DNA from: Butyricimonas virosa | GTDB lineage: Bacteria > Bacteroidota > Bacteroidia > Bacteroidales > Marinifilaceae | Assembly: GCF_025148635.1 (NCBI RefSeq) | Contig: NZ_CP102269.1 | Location: forward strand, 4,402,001 to 4,466,000 | Length of the DNA: 64,000 nucleotides | Direction: 5' to 3' | Shown here: piece by piece, positions 19,156 to 27,230 of the stretch | How positions within the stretch are numbered: the stretch's first letter is position 1 | Layout of the letters: every line of letters begins with the position of its first letter | Made by a program: the position numbers and the translations under genes | Notes under the pieces: model-generated | What the model saw: the letters and a program-made list of their open reading frames with translations, nothing else | Told to the model about the DNA's origin: nothing | The model's database searches: none

Positions 19156-19242
19156 TTAAGTTTTCATATTTCCAATATATTTCGCTCATGCTGTATTCAT
19201 ATACAGTATAGTGTTATTGTCAAACTAATAAATCTTTGAATT

Positions 19243-20277
19243 ATGAAAAAAAATCATCTATTAATTTGGGCATGTTTAATAATGAGTTGTTCAGGCAATT
19301 CAGAGATCTTTGAACCTGAAATTGGCTATATTGACTATGCCAATTATCCACTGGAAAAATTGACACAAAATGACAGAACTTTACTCGAAAACGTGAGTTT
19401 CCAAGAAGGAAAACTTACTAGCTTGATAGATTTAGCATCTGCCACAGAGCAAGGAATCCCCGAAGAAAAATACAATTATTTCCTTGAATATTTACAAAAC
19501 GAAAACTTACGAATGGAAAGATATTTAGATTCTGGTGCTATCGTTTTTTACGATGGTAAACCATTCACTCGTAATGAAAAGCTTCATCCTTACATTAACG
19601 AAACCGAACATCCCTCAACAAGAGCTACATATAGCCGATCAGAATTAGTGTGTAGCCATGAACACGGGGGCGGATATAATAAGATGGGAGAATATTGGGT
19701 TCATTTCAAAGGTACTTCAAAGCTCTCGGTTTCTTATACTGGACCTACTACTGTTTATTTAAGAGAGAATTTGAAACGAATATCAGCTTATATAGTCAAA
19801 GGACTGAATCAATCAACAGCTACCTTCAAATACGGGTTTGGAAATAACGTAACGTGGGATTGGAAAATCACGTATGATTCACCTGTTAGTTCAAAGACTA
19901 GACTTGATTTTTACGCACTTTATGAAGATCCTATTCCATCTCCAAATCCATCTAATCCTGAATACATTTATTTCTGGGATAATCTTCCTTCCTACGTGAT
20001 AACACATAAAAATGTCGTAAAACAAATAATAGACATTCAGATTTGTGAGCCAGGGGTATACATGATACTCATGTATTTAAAATATGCCGAAAATGATTAT
20101 CGTCTCTATCGCGAATCACATTACCATTCTGCTTACGAAATAATCAGTTTACCATATCCTCAAGAAATCACTTTTTGGATATCAATATATAGGGAAACAG
20201 AGAAAGATGGCAAAATGTCATACGAATATATTGGAGATCGAGAATTTCCTTATCCCCCGTATCCATATCAAAAATAA
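19243..20277 (+). CDS. Hypothetical lipoprotein
   Basis: 344 residues with a short lipoprotein signal (MKKNHLLIWACLIMSCSGNS; lipobox cysteine within IMSC). The N-terminal part (residues 20-120) is helical and charged; the rest is beta-rich and aromatic. ELVCSHEHGGGYNKMGEY, with clustered His and Gly, might bind metal or sugar, but that is a guess. The tail is proline and tyrosine rich. No family is recognised. It is 87 bases downstream of the preceding lipoprotein and has an intrinsic terminator behind it. Confidence 0.6.
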   Translation: MKKNHLLIWACLIMSCSGNSEIFEPEIGYIDYANYPLEKLTQNDRTLLENVSFQEGKLTSLIDLASATEQGIPEEKYNYFLEYLQNENLRMERYLDSGAIVFYDGKPFTRNEKLHPYINETEHPSTRATYSRSELVCSHEHGGGYNKMGEYWVHFKGTSKLSVSYTGPTTVYLRENLKRISAYIVKGLNQSTATFKYGFGNNVTWDWKITYDSPVSSKTRLDFYALYEDPIPSPNPSNPEYIYFWDNLPSYVITHKNVVKQIIDIQICEPGVYMILMYLKYAENDYRLYRESHYHSAYEIISLPYPQEITFWISIYRETEKDGKMSYEYIGDREFPYPPYPYQK

Positions 20278-20351
20278 AAAAGAATGTAATAAAAACTAAA
20301 ATTCTAACACTTTTATAAAAAGCCGTAAAGGATATCCAGTAAATAGCAAAA

Positions 20352-20390
20352 AACAGAAGAAATTAATCAGTAAAATTCTTCTGTTTTTTC
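20352..20390 (+). terminator. Intrinsic terminator
   Basis: AACAGAAGAA at 20352-20361 pairs with TTCTTCTGTT at 20376-20385, followed by TTTTC. It ends the lipoprotein gene. Confidence 0.7.
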
Positions 20391-20484
20391 TTCTTGATTC
20401 ACAAGATACTTTTTAAATGGCATTTTCAATCCCTTAATTATTCTAGGACATCCCCCAACCAACACGTAACAAGGGGATAACTAA

Positions 20485-20538
20485 AAGATAAAGATGACTC
20501 CACTCAGCTATATCTCGGCTTTAAGTCATCTTTATCTT
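20485..20538. repeat. 15-bp perfect hairpin with a 24-base loop
   Basis: AAGATAAAGATGACT at 20485-20499 is perfectly complementary to AGTCATCTTTATCTT at 20524-20538. The loop has its own GC content, and GGTTTTG follows. It may be a terminator, but the preceding gene already has one at 20352. Apart from these two hairpins and the promoter box, 20278-20654 contains nothing I recognise. Confidence 0.6.
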
Positions 20539-20622
20539 GGTTTTGTCCAATATCCTGCAATTTATTTCGGTAGTATAATACATAAATTATTCAAATTATA
20601 CTGGGATTTTTTTTTCTTATTC

Positions 20623-20630
20623 TACTTTTG
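20623..20630 (+). promoter_or_regulatory. Bacteroidota -7 box for the EamA gene
   Basis: TACTTTTG matches TAnnTTTG, 24 bases before the ATG at 20655. This makes the upstream TTG at 20628 an unlikely start. Confidence 0.5.
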
Positions 20631-20654
20631 TACCCGCAAAATGAATACAAGAAG

Positions 20655-21572
20655 ATGAAAAAGGATGAATTAAAAGGCCATTTATCCATGACCACAGCCA
20701 ATATGATGTGGGGATTGATGTCTCCCATCTCGAAAATGGTACTTATTACCAGCATCATAACACCTTTCATTATTGTCGAAATCCGGGTTATCGGAGCCGC
20801 AATTTTATTCTGGATTGCCTCTATTTTCACCAAACGGGAACACGTGTCCCCTCCTGACCTGTTGAAACTATTCTTCGCCTCCATGTTAGGAGTGCTTTTC
20901 AACCAAGGATTGTTCACCATAGGACTTGGTATGACCTCCCCAGTAGATGCCTCCATCATTACAACAAGTACTCCTATTCTAACAATGATCATTGCTGCGA
21001 TCTACCTGAAAGAGCCTATCACAAACAAGAAAGTATCGGGTATATTTCTAGGTGCCTCCGGAGCCTTATTATTGATCGTAAGTAACCAAAATACCAGTGG
21101 AACAACTCATAACAGTAATATCTGGGGAGATATTGTTTGCCTCACAGCCGAACTTAGTTTTGCCCTATATCTTGTTCTGTTCAAACAACTCATCAGTCGT
21201 TACTCTCCTATCACACTCATGAAATGGATGTTCACTTATGCAGCAATATGTATCATTCCATTTTCTTTTCAAGACATAACACATCTGGAATGGTTGTCAC
21301 TTGAACCCAATATATGGTATGGTCTCAGCTTTATCCTGCTGGGTAGCACGTTCGTCAGTTACTTGTTGGCACCTACCGGACAACGCTATTTACGTCCTAC
21401 CGTGGTAAGTATGTATTGCTATGTTCAACCGATTGTCGCAAGCTGTGTTGCCGTTTATTGGGGTATGGACTCGTTCAACCTGTTAAAAATTATCGCTGTT
21501 ATTTGCGTTTTCTCCGGAGTTTTCCTAGTAACACGTAGTAAAAGTCGAGCAGACATGGAGGCGGCCGTATGA
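20655..21572 (+). CDS. EamA/DMT-family transporter
   Basis: 305 residues with about ten hydrophobic segments arranged as two EamA repeats. The first repeat starts TTANMMWGLMSPISKM and the second IWGDIVCLTAELSFALYLV. Family features include PVDASIITTSTPILTMIIAA with YLKEPITNKK closing the first repeat, and the second-repeat ending YVQPIVASCVAVYWGMD. It is an inner-membrane exporter of small metabolites whose substrate cannot be told. Its stop overlaps the next start by 4 bases (ATGA), indicating translational coupling. Confidence 0.88.
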   Translation: MKKDELKGHLSMTTANMMWGLMSPISKMVLITSIITPFIIVEIRVIGAAILFWIASIFTKREHVSPPDLLKLFFASMLGVLFNQGLFTIGLGMTSPVDASIITTSTPILTMIIAAIYLKEPITNKKVSGIFLGASGALLLIVSNQNTSGTTHNSNIWGDIVCLTAELSFALYLVLFKQLISRYSPITLMKWMFTYAAICIIPFSFQDITHLEWLSLEPNIWYGLSFILLGSTFVSYLLAPTGQRYLRPTVVSMYCYVQPIVASCVAVYWGMDSFNLLKIIAVICVFSGVFLVTRSKSRADMEAAV

Positions 21573-22111
21573 AAGCGTTATTCTTTAAAATCGTTCCTTA
21601 CGTAACCATGCTAGTCGCCATACTGGCTTGGGCTTTCGGATATGTCATTTACGAGGAGACACTGATTGCTTGGTGGGAACCACTCTCGATGGCTCTTATA
21701 CTCGCTATCGCAACTCTGTTTTTATATAAAAAATGGCAATGGCTAACTCGTTCCGATAATAAAATCTTAAATGGTATATGCCATCTATTTCACGCAAGCG
21801 CTTTCTGTTATCTCATGATTTTGGGCGGTAACTTCATGCTCGCAGATCCGTCTTCTACCCGGGAAGAAAAAGTAACCATACTCTCAAAACATATTGAAAC
21901 TCACAAGCAAACCCGTAGAGTCGGAAAACACCGTTATGTTCCGGCCGGGGAAAGAAAAGAATATTACCTGCAAGTAATTTTCGAAAACGGAACACGAAAG
22001 AAACTCCCGGTTTCACTCTCCACCTATAACAAGACACGTACTAACGCAACCAGAACTCTAACCTTGGAAAAAGGATTCTTTGGTTATACCATCATCAAAA
22101 AAGGAATATAA
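21569..22111 (+). CDS. Hypothetical membrane protein coupled to the EamA transporter
   Basis: 180 residues with three probable transmembrane helices (about 9-28, 38-55 and 70-92). A basic, soluble C-terminal domain follows (THKQTRRVGKHRYVPAGERK, then YYLQVIFENGTRKKLPVSL). No family is recognised. The 4-base overlap with the transporter gene suggests it is made together with it. It ends 3 bases from the convergent WYL gene. Confidence 0.7.
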   Translation: MKALFFKIVPYVTMLVAILAWAFGYVIYEETLIAWWEPLSMALILAIATLFLYKKWQWLTRSDNKILNGICHLFHASAFCYLMILGGNFMLADPSSTREEKVTILSKHIETHKQTRRVGKHRYVPAGERKEYYLQVIFENGTRKKLPVSLSTYNKTRTNATRTLTLEKGFFGYTIIKKGI

Positions 22112-22114
22112 AAA

Positions 22115-23134
22115 TCAGCTCTGCCGATATAGCTCATTTGCCTGTTGAAACTTGGATGCCATCTGCCGTACCAGCATAGGTGGTGCTAACACCCGGATCC
22201 CCTCGGCAAATCCACAAATCTCCCGTCTTAGCTCTTGATTTATAACCACCTCGATCTCGAACACAATAGCCCCGTCTTTTTGTCTTTCCACCACCCGTTG
22301 CGACTTATGCAGGGGTTTGGTTTCCACGTATGGAGCGTTGAGTCGATCTACCCAAAAACGAACCACTTCAGCCCTTGATCCCGTGTTTTTAGTTACCCCA
22401 ACAAGATCGTCAAAAAACGTGACCGGATCAAACACCGTGTTTTCCCTGTAAGATTCCTCTTTAGCGATTTCAAGGTTATGAATACGGTCAAGTGCCAAAT
22501 TTACAAGCACGGATGTTCCCTGTTTTACCCCGAACACGAACCAACGATTCCGGTACTCTTTCAGTAAATAAGGATAGAACAAAAACGAGGATGCGGATCG
22601 GGCCTTGAAAGACCGGTATTTCATCCGCAGCACTTGTTTACTCACCACCGCATGATAAATCATATCCAGATAATCAATCCCCTTCAGACTCTCGTTCTTC
22701 TCGAAATCAATCACCGGGATTGTTTTCTGACGGGCTGAAGTCACATGATCCTCCAAACGACTGATAATATCCCCCATATTCGAGAAGTAAGAGAACCCTT
22801 TAAACTGACGCAACACCTCCACGGCCTCCGACATCACTTTCAAATCCTGCTCCGACAAAGGAGTGTTTGTGATACTATAATCCTCGTCTTCGTATTTATA
22901 GTATTTGTTATCATATACCACGATCGGGGCATTATAACCCAATTTCTCGCTACGCATCATCTGTATATCCATCTGAATCGTGCGCCGACTGATTCCCTTC
23001 GTGATCCCCTCGTACTCGTACAAGGCATCGGAACACGCGTCAATCAAATCTTCGAGCGTCCATCTTCTATATTTATTACGCAGGCAGTTATCTATTGTTT
23101 TATAACGGATTAGGGCATTACGATTCGCTGGCAT
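22115..23134 (-). CDS. WYL-domain transcriptional regulator, divergent from rsr
   Basis: 339 residues. A winged-helix N-terminal region (about residues 8-60: YKTIDNCLRNKYRRWTLEDL, then ISRRTIQMDIQMMRSEKLGY) is followed by a WYL domain around residues 150-240. Its signature appears as YPYLLKEYRNRWFVFG and NLALDRIHNLEIA. A WCX-type C-terminus includes EIEVVINQELRREICGFAEG. WYL proteins are ligand-sensing regulators; nucleic acids or nucleotides are suspected ligands in several cases. The gene is divergent from the Ro60 gene across 113 bases, so it is the natural candidate regulator of the rsr-Y RNA-rtcB unit. That role is inferred from position. Confidence 0.88.
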   Translation of the reverse strand: MPANRNALIRYKTIDNCLRNKYRRWTLEDLIDACSDALYEYEGITKGISRRTIQMDIQMMRSEKLGYNAPIVVYDNKYYKYEDEDYSITNTPLSEQDLKVMSEAVEVLRQFKGFSYFSNMGDIISRLEDHVTSARQKTIPVIDFEKNESLKGIDYLDMIYHAVVSKQVLRMKYRSFKARSASSFLFYPYLLKEYRNRWFVFGVKQGTSVLVNLALDRIHNLEIAKEESYRENTVFDPVTFFDDLVGVTKNTGSRAEVVRFWVDRLNAPYVETKPLHKSQRVVERQKDGAIVFEIEVVINQELRREICGFAEGIRVLAPPMLVRQMASKFQQANELYRQS

Positions 23135-23247
23135 AAGAACAGGATAAAAATTATTTTTTCAAAAATATGAAAATAATTTCAATTACGCAAAAAGCTTGCG
23201 CACCTACCCATGCATCTTTGTGGTGTGAAACGAAAAAAGATACAATT

Positions 23248-24828
23248 ATGAAGTTCAATTTTACAAACAAAGGAAAAGACACTACCGTGAATTACATGGG
23301 AACCAAGGCTTACAAAATGACGCCGGAAATGGAACTCTATTCAACCGTAGTCACCTGCGTGGTCGATGATTCATACTATGAATCAAACACGGACAGGGTT
23401 TGCAGGATCAAAAACCTGATCGCGAAATGCAGTCCCGAGTTTGTAGCCAGACTCGCTGTATACGCTCGCACGGAAATGAACTTGCGTTCGGTACCGATGA
23501 TACTGGCTGTTGAATTGGCAAGATTGTATTCCGGTAACGAAATTGTGAAACGTGCCGTTGCGGGTGTAGTAAAACGAGCTGACGAAATCACCGAGATTCT
23601 CGCTTATTACCAAATCGCCAACAAACGGGAAAGGAGCAAAAAGTTGAACCAATTGTCAAAACAAATACAAAAAGGATTGATCGAATCGTTCAACAGGTTT
23701 GACGAGTATCAATTCGCCAAATACAATGCCAACTCGGCTGTAAGCCTGCGAGACGCATTGTTTCTAGTTCACCCGAAAGCAAAGGATGAAGCACAACAAG
23801 CTGTATTTGACAAAATCGTATCGGGTAACCTAGCTATCCCCTACACGTGGGAAACCGAATTATCCGAACTGGGTAAACAAGCGTTCGAAAACGAGAAAGT
23901 GAAAGCCCAAGCTGTTTCCGAAAAATGGGAGGAACTAGTGTCAAGCGGTCAAGTGGGTTACATGGCTCTATTACGAAACTTGCGGAATATCGTCACGAAA
24001 AGCACTGATAAAGCATTGGATATGACCTTGAATATCCTGACAAACGAATACCGGATCAGAAAAGCAAAACAAATGCCTTTCCGTTATTTGTCAGCATTCC
24101 TGGAAATAGACAAACTGGCCAAAGAAACCTCTATATTCGAAGGAGAAAAAGCGAAAATAAAGAAAGCCTTGGCAGCTTTGGAAAAAGCGCTGGTAATCAG
24201 TTGTGACAATATCTCGACTCGCGAGGGAAAAACCGTGATACTATCCGATAACTCCGGAAGCATGTACGGGGACCGGGGTGGGAAATCCCTAGTGTCGGCC
24301 ATGAGCGAACGGAAAACTTCGGATATTGCCAACTTGTTTGCCGTGTTGTATTGGAACAAATGCAAAGACACTTACGTCGGATTGTTTGGTGATCGGTTAA
24401 TTGATGCGAACTTGAGTCGCTCGGTAAACGTGTTCGAGAATTTCAACATCATTAACCAAGCCGCCAAGAAATGCGGCCCGGCAACGGAAAGAGGAATATT
24501 CGACTACATGGAATATTTGATAAAATCAAAAACGATTGTAGACAGAATCGTTATATTCTCTGACTGTCAAGTTGGTGACGGATGCAACTGGTACGATCAC
24601 AAAGGAAATCGGGGAGAAAACTTCAACCGCCTTTTCCAGAAATACCTGAAGATCAACCCGGACGTGAGGGTCTATACGGTTGACTTGAGAGGTTACGGGA
24701 ACAACATGACCAAAGATAACGGCAACGTGATCCTCGTCAGCGGGTGGAGTGAAAAAATATTCGACATGATATATTATATCGAACAAGGTTCCTCGGTTGT
24801 CAACGAAATAATGAAAATAGAAATATAA
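23248..24828 (+). CDS. rsr: Ro60 ortholog, TROVE-domain RNA-binding protein
   Basis: 526 residues from ATG 23248 (MKFNFTNKGKDTTVNYMGTK); an in-frame start 81 bases earlier is unlikely because family similarity begins here. The TROVE HEAT-repeat ring spans residues about 15-350 (SVPMILAVELARLY, FRYLSAFLEI). The C-terminal von Willebrand A domain has an intact MIDAS, VILSDNSGSMYGD (DxSGS). Bacterial Ro60 (Rsr) binds Y RNAs and misfolded or damaged RNA and works with exoribonucleases. Here it is followed by two tRNA-like RNA candidates and by rtcB, the classical RNA-repair arrangement. Confidence 0.93.
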   Translation: MKFNFTNKGKDTTVNYMGTKAYKMTPEMELYSTVVTCVVDDSYYESNTDRVCRIKNLIAKCSPEFVARLAVYARTEMNLRSVPMILAVELARLYSGNEIVKRAVAGVVKRADEITEILAYYQIANKRERSKKLNQLSKQIQKGLIESFNRFDEYQFAKYNANSAVSLRDALFLVHPKAKDEAQQAVFDKIVSGNLAIPYTWETELSELGKQAFENEKVKAQAVSEKWEELVSSGQVGYMALLRNLRNIVTKSTDKALDMTLNILTNEYRIRKAKQMPFRYLSAFLEIDKLAKETSIFEGEKAKIKKALAALEKALVISCDNISTREGKTVILSDNSGSMYGDRGGKSLVSAMSERKTSDIANLFAVLYWNKCKDTYVGLFGDRLIDANLSRSVNVFENFNIINQAAKKCGPATERGIFDYMEYLIKSKTIVDRIVIFSDCQVGDGCNWYDHKGNRGENFNRLFQKYLKINPDVRVYTVDLRGYGNNMTKDNGNVILVSGWSEKIFDMIYYIEQGSSVVNEIMKIEI

Positions 24829-24855
24829 AAGCGTTCTTTAAAACAACAATATAAA

Positions 24856-25007
24856 GCAAGTGCCGTAGACAAGAGTTACTTCGCATATAACGCCCGGGTC
24901 GCGGGTTCGAATCCCGCCACTTCCACGATCTGTAAGCTACGAACAAGGGAGTGTAGCTCAGTGGGTAGAGCAGGAAACAGTCTCTTATCGCTTGTAGCCT
25001 TGCTTTT
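24856..25007 (+). ncRNA. Candidate Y RNA with permuted tRNA-like domain (YrlA type)
   Basis: It lies in the rsr-rtcB gap. The closing stem pairs GCAAG (24856-24860) with CTTGC (24999-25003) and GC (24862-24863) with GC (24997-24998). A second helix pairs ACAAG (24869-24873) with CTTGT (24991-24995), leaving an asymmetric internal loop CGTAG opposite A. Inside are a perfect T-arm (GCGGG-TTCGAAT-CCCGC, 24901-24917) and an acceptor-like helix CACTTCC (24918-24924) with GGGAGTG (24947-24953), 7 bp with one G-U, closed by a 22-base loop. Then come TA at the U8-A9 position and a D-arm (GCTC-AGTGGGTA-GAGC, 24956-24971). The T-arm precedes the D-arm, so the tRNA shape is circularly permuted. TTTT follows at 25004-25007. 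The 5-prime module GCCGTA...GTTACTTCG is shared with the next RNA. Ends are estimated. Confidence 0.75.
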
Positions 25008-25017
25008 AAATTACTAA

Positions 25018-25098
25018 AACAGGATGCCGTAAAACAGGGTTACTTCGTTAAAGTGGTCACCACGGGTTCGAATCCCGTACGATCCTTGTTTGCCCGTT
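25018..25098 (+). ncRNA. Second candidate Y RNA (shared module, T-arm only)
   Basis: It begins 11 bases after the T-run of the first candidate. GCCGTAAAACAGGGTTACTT (25026 onward) repeats the first RNA's GCCGTAGACAAGAGTTACTT, and both continue CG. The stem follows the same plan: AAC (25018-25020) with GTT (25096-25098), GG (25022-25023) with CC (25094-25095), GC (25026-25027) with GC (25092-25093), an internal CGTA, then AAACA (25032-25036) with TGTTT (25087-25091) and GG with CC (25084-25085). A perfect T-arm, ACGGG-TTCGAAT-CCCGT, occupies 25062-25078. No D-arm is present, so it is not a tRNA. Its 3-prime end runs to within about 28 bases of the rtcB start. Ends are estimated. Confidence 0.65.
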
Positions 25099-25125
25099 GC
25101 TCCGCGTATATTAAAAACAAAAATT

Positions 25126-26436
25126 ATGATAGAATTAAAAGGAACATATAATCAAGATTGTAAAATCTTTATTGACGAAGTGGAAACCGAAGCCATCGAG
25201 TTGATCCGGAACATTCTGAACCAAGAAATCTCTACCGGTGTACAAGTACGAATCATGCCGGATACTCACGTGGGTAAGGGAATCGTGATTGGATTCACCA
25301 TGCCCGTGACACGAATGGTCAACCCGAACTATATTGGTGTGGACATCGGTTGTTCCGTCACCACGTTCAAATTAAACCAGCGAATCGAAGAAGAAAGATT
25401 CCCAACACTGGACCACGCCATCCGGCGTTCCATTCCCATGGGGATGCATATCCGAAAGGAAAAGAACTTGGATGACTGGTGGATTACCCCCTATTTTGAA
25501 ACCGTGAATAATAACCTTCATGCCTTTCAACAAAAATGGTTCCAGCGATTCGGAGAAACCAAAGATTCCATTCAAGTCGATAAAGAATATATCTCCCGCT
25601 TGTGTAAAAAAATCGGTATCAAAGAAAGTACCTTCTATTGTTCCGTGGGTACACTAGGAGGTGGAAATCATTTCATCGAGCTAGGAGAATCTGCCAAAGA
25701 TGGTTCACATTATCTGACCATTCACTCCGGTTCTCGTCATTTCGGGTTGAAAGTGTGTAATTATCATGCCAAGAAAATGCATAAAACGACCGTTCTTCCG
25801 GAAGAGTACCATGAAGAATTCAAGTTTATCACGCGTAATACACTACCGACAAGTGATATTCCCAAAAAACTGGAAGAATTAAACAAACGTTACCACGTCG
25901 GGAAAAAGGAGTATATGCTCGAAAAAGAAGATATGTATGAATATCTTGTCGATATGGTTATTGCTCAAACTTACGCACAATTTAACCATAAAGCTATGGC
26001 AAAAGCCATATTCAAAGACTTGGGTGAAAATTACCAAGCCGTGGACACGGTTTACTCCATGCATAATTTCATCGACACGACCGACTGGATCATCCGAAAA
26101 GGAGCCATTCGAGCCTATCAAGGTGAAAAAATGGTTATCCCATTCAATATGCGTGACGGTTTGTTGATTTGTGAAGGAAAAAGTAACCCGGACTGGAACT
26201 GTTCCGCCCCTCATGGAGCCGGAAGGGTACTTGCCCGAAACAAAGCACTGAAAACACTGGATATGAACGAATTCACGAAAGAAATGGAAGGCATCTATTC
26301 CACCTCCGTCTGCCGACAAACCCTTGATGAATCCCCGATGGCGTATAAAGACAAGGACTTGATCATGCAGGCGATACAAGACACGGCAACGATCATCGAC
26401 ACGATCAAACCAATCATGAACATCAAGGCTTTGTAA
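25126..26436 (+). CDS. rtcB: RNA-splicing ligase RtcB
   Basis: 436 residues from ATG 25126 (MIELKGTYNQDCKIFIDEVE). A longer in-frame reading from 25090 would overlap the second Y RNA candidate and is rejected. Motifs: MPDTHVGKGIVIG, NYIGVDIGCSV (metal-binding D and C), TLGGGNHFIELG, TIHSGSRHFGLKV, and the GMP-accepting histidine region SAPHGAGR. RtcB joins 2,3-cyclic phosphate or 3-phosphate ends to 5-OH ends using GTP and manganese, repairing broken tRNA and rRNA. The operon position behind rsr and the Y RNA candidates supports a role in RNA damage repair. Confidence 0.94.
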   Translation: MIELKGTYNQDCKIFIDEVETEAIELIRNILNQEISTGVQVRIMPDTHVGKGIVIGFTMPVTRMVNPNYIGVDIGCSVTTFKLNQRIEEERFPTLDHAIRRSIPMGMHIRKEKNLDDWWITPYFETVNNNLHAFQQKWFQRFGETKDSIQVDKEYISRLCKKIGIKESTFYCSVGTLGGGNHFIELGESAKDGSHYLTIHSGSRHFGLKVCNYHAKKMHKTTVLPEEYHEEFKFITRNTLPTSDIPKKLEELNKRYHVGKKEYMLEKEDMYEYLVDMVIAQTYAQFNHKAMAKAIFKDLGENYQAVDTVYSMHNFIDTTDWIIRKGAIRAYQGEKMVIPFNMRDGLLICEGKSNPDWNCSAPHGAGRVLARNKALKTLDMNEFTKEMEGIYSTSVCRQTLDESPMAYKDKDLIMQAIQDTATIIDTIKPIMNIKAL

Positions 26437-26484
26437 AACAATAAAATTCTGAAAAAATGGAAATAAACGAATGAAAAATATGTT

Positions 26485-26492
26485 TACTTTTG
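26485..26492 (+). promoter_or_regulatory. Bacteroidota -7 box for ung
   Basis: TACTTTTG, 28 bases before the ung ATG. It suggests ung is transcribed separately from rtcB. Confidence 0.5.
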
Positions 26493-26519
26493 CCTTCGTA
26501 TAGCAACCCAAATGCATTT

Positions 26520-27182
26520 ATGAAGGTTCAAATAGAAGAAAGTTGGCAACAACGCTTACAGGATGAATTTGACAAACCCTATTTCGAGAAATTAGTGGCG
26601 TTTGTCAAGAGTGAATACAAGAAAGCTCATGTACTTCCTCCGGGACACCAGATATTTCATGTATTCAACGCCTGCCCTTTTGAAAAAGTAAAAATTGTCA
26701 TCTTGGGACAAGATCCCTATCCTAATCCGGGCCAATATTACGGGGTATGTTTTTCCGTACCGGATGGGGTAGCCATTCCCGGCTCTCTGGCAAATATTTT
26801 TAAAGAAATACACATGGACCTGGGGACCCCCATCCCGACTTCCGGGAATCTGGACCATTGGGTAGCCCAGGGGGTATTCCCCATGAACTCGGTACTCACG
26901 GTTCGGGCGCACGAAACGGGATCTCACAGAGACAAAGGCTGGGAAATTTTTACCGATGCCGTTATCAAAAAATTAAGTGATGAACGGGAGAACTTGGTTT
27001 TTATGTTATGGGGAAGTTATGCCAAAGAAAAAATGTCACTTATTGATACTCGCAAACATCTTGTGTTAACCACCGTACACCCCTCTCCCCGTTCTGCCGA
27101 GTATGGTTTCTTCGGTTGTAAACATTTCAGTAAAGCCAATGCCTTTCTACGAAGTAAGGGTATTCAAGAAATCAACTGGTAA
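26520..27182 (+). CDS. ung: Uracil-DNA glycosylase (family 1)
   Basis: 220 residues from ATG 26520, the usual Ung length. It excises uracil from DNA at the start of base-excision repair. The catalytic loop is VILGQDPYPNPGQYYGVCFS, the uracil-pocket segment FPMNSVLTVRAHETGSH, and the DNA-intercalation loop TTVHPSPRSAEYGFFG. The GQDPYP form, instead of GQDPYH, also occurs in other bacterial Ung proteins. A longer in-frame start at 26490 lies inside the promoter box. It converges with the GNAT gene across a shared terminator. Confidence 0.93.
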   Translation: MKVQIEESWQQRLQDEFDKPYFEKLVAFVKSEYKKAHVLPPGHQIFHVFNACPFEKVKIVILGQDPYPNPGQYYGVCFSVPDGVAIPGSLANIFKEIHMDLGTPIPTSGNLDHWVAQGVFPMNSVLTVRAHETGSHRDKGWEIFTDAVIKKLSDERENLVFMLWGSYAKEKMSLIDTRKHLVLTTVHPSPRSAEYGFFGCKHFSKANAFLRSKGIQEINW

Positions 27183-27192
27183 ACATGAAATT

Positions 27193-27230
27193 AAAAAAAG
27201 CAGCATCTTGCAAGGATACTGCTTTTTTAA
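27193..27230. terminator. Bidirectional terminator between ung and the GNAT gene
   Basis: AAAAAAAGCAG and CTGCTTTTTT form a stem with A and T runs on both sides, between two convergent genes. Confidence 0.75.

Noticed and set aside
3897..20600. Right attachment site of the tRNA-Phe island
   Set aside because: I scanned for the tRNA 3-prime sequence (GGTTCGATTCCAATTGG) downstream and found no second copy by eye.
24856..25090. Ordinary tRNA genes suggested by two perfect T-arms and one D-arm
   Set aside because: Neither module has D-arm, anticodon arm and T-arm in the normal order within about 75 bases, and no usable anticodon loop is present; the enclosing stems fit Y RNA-like structures better.
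25090..25125. N-terminal extension of RtcB from 25090
   Set aside because: The extra residues (MPVAPRILKTKI) do not resemble RtcB and their DNA overlaps the 3-prime strand of the second RNA candidate.
26520..27182. Unusual catalytic loop GQDPYP in Ung
   Set aside because: The histidine-to-proline form after GQDPY is also found in other bacterial Ung proteins, so it is not remarkable.
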